Assembly: GCF_003591485.1 (NCBI RefSeq) | Contig: NZ_QZCF01000001.1 | Span: 186,001 to 250,000, forward strand | DNA length: 64,000 bases | Direction: 5' to 3' | From: Paenibacillus sp. 1011MAR3C5 | GTDB lineage: Bacteria; Bacillota; Bacilli; Paenibacillales; Paenibacillaceae | Part shown: piece after piece, positions 63,714 to 64,000 of the stretch | Layout: every line of letters begins with the position of its first letter | How positions within the stretch are numbered: position 1 is the first letter of the stretch | The notes under the pieces: model-generated | The model's input: only the letters and a program-made list of their open reading frames with translations | Told to the model about the DNA's origin: nothing | Databases searched by the model: none | Program-made: the position numbers and the translations under genes

Positions 63714-64000
63714 CTAATAGCTCTTGCCTTCCAGCTGGATCTGTACGATTCGTACGATATCCGCAATATAATCCCCGATAATGGGAAGATTGAGCGCTCC
63801 GAGAATTTGCAGCACATACAGGATCGTTGCGGCAAAAAACGTGAACCCGATCGCGATGCCGACACCCCTTGCTACACCTGACAGCAGATTGCGCCAGATC
63901 AGCGAGAAAGGGCGGTTAAGCAAATCGACATATTCTGCGATATGGGTTCTCTCCATCTCTGAGGCAATATGCTGCATACGCTTATCGAGAGCAGCCAGCG
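63714..64000 (-). CDS. DUF5665 membrane protein, partial at window edge
   Basis: The frame is open to the right edge (codons for AALDKR precede the ATG at 63977), so the true start lies outside. The visible part has 'ERTHIAEYVDLLNRPFSLIW', then a hydrophobic helix 'GVGIAIGFTFFAATILYVLQ' and an amphipathic end. This matches DUF5665, a small membrane protein family of Firmicutes of unknown function. Its end is 3 bases from the convergent DksA-like gene. Confidence 0.8.
   Translation of the reverse strand, partial: LAALDKRMQHIASEMERTHIAEYVDLLNRPFSLIWRNLLSGVARGVGIAIGFTFFAATILYVLQILGALNLPIIGDYIADIVRIVQIQLEGKSY

Overview
The window looks like a chromosomal segment of a spore-forming Firmicute of the Paenibacillaceae, most likely Paenibacillus or a close relative. 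The reasons are a PyrR-attenuated pyrimidine operon, LL-diaminopimelate aminotransferase (DapL), the lspA-RluA synthase-pyr gene neighbourhood seen in Bacillus, consensus sigma-A promoters and AGGAGG-type ribosome binding sites. The genus is inferred from gene content; no search was run.

Layout. (1) 1-256 is the C-terminal end of a membrane protein resembling O-antigen ligases. (2) About 260-7.9 kb is a decayed prophage on the minus strand: a frameshifted tail/polysaccharide-deacetylase gene, scrambled structural remnants, a terminase lacking its Walker A half, an intact block of overlapping small early genes, a repeat-rich control region and a tyrosine integrase (int1). (3) 7.95-40.2 kb is a second element of about 32 kb, bounded by two copies of tRNA-Leu(TAA) sequence that share a 27-bp identical core. 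The left copy is a broken remnant and the right copy is the intact tRNA, with integrase int2 beside it. (4) 40.2-40.5 kb is a tRNA cluster (Leu, a CAT tRNA, fMet). (5) 40.6-64 kb is core chromosome: yjcG-like gene, a five-gene ABC export operon with two ATPases, an adaptor, an FtsX-type permease and a solute-binding lipoprotein, a chemotaxis receptor, pyrR-B-C-carA-carB-pyrF-pyrE, dapL, an RluA-type pseudouridine synthase, lspA, a DksA/TraR-type protein and a DUF5665 protein.

The 32-kb element is the most interesting part. Its left third is a defence island with two operons. One is an Hma-like (helicase-methylase-ATPase) operon: SNF2 helicase with a C-terminal DUF3883-like domain, DUF1156 DNA methylase, DUF499 ATPase, and a fourth gene with a PD-(D/E)XK-like D...QVK motif. 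The other is a SIR2-HerA operon with an extra conserved-looking 65-residue protein at its end. A ribbon-helix-helix regulator with two palindromic operators on its own promoter sits between them and faces away from the Hma genes. The rest of the element carries two lipoproteins, several Xre regulators, an Sda-like sporulation checkpoint protein, a RadC-type JAB protein, many very small genes separated by similar hairpins, two adjacent MORN-repeat proteins, an Xre plus PD-(D/E)XK nuclease pair, a gene II/X-type replication protein, a second PD-(D/E)XK family protein and a DUF1232 protein. No conjugation or capsid genes were recognised in it, so it may be a mobilisable or satellite-like integrative element.
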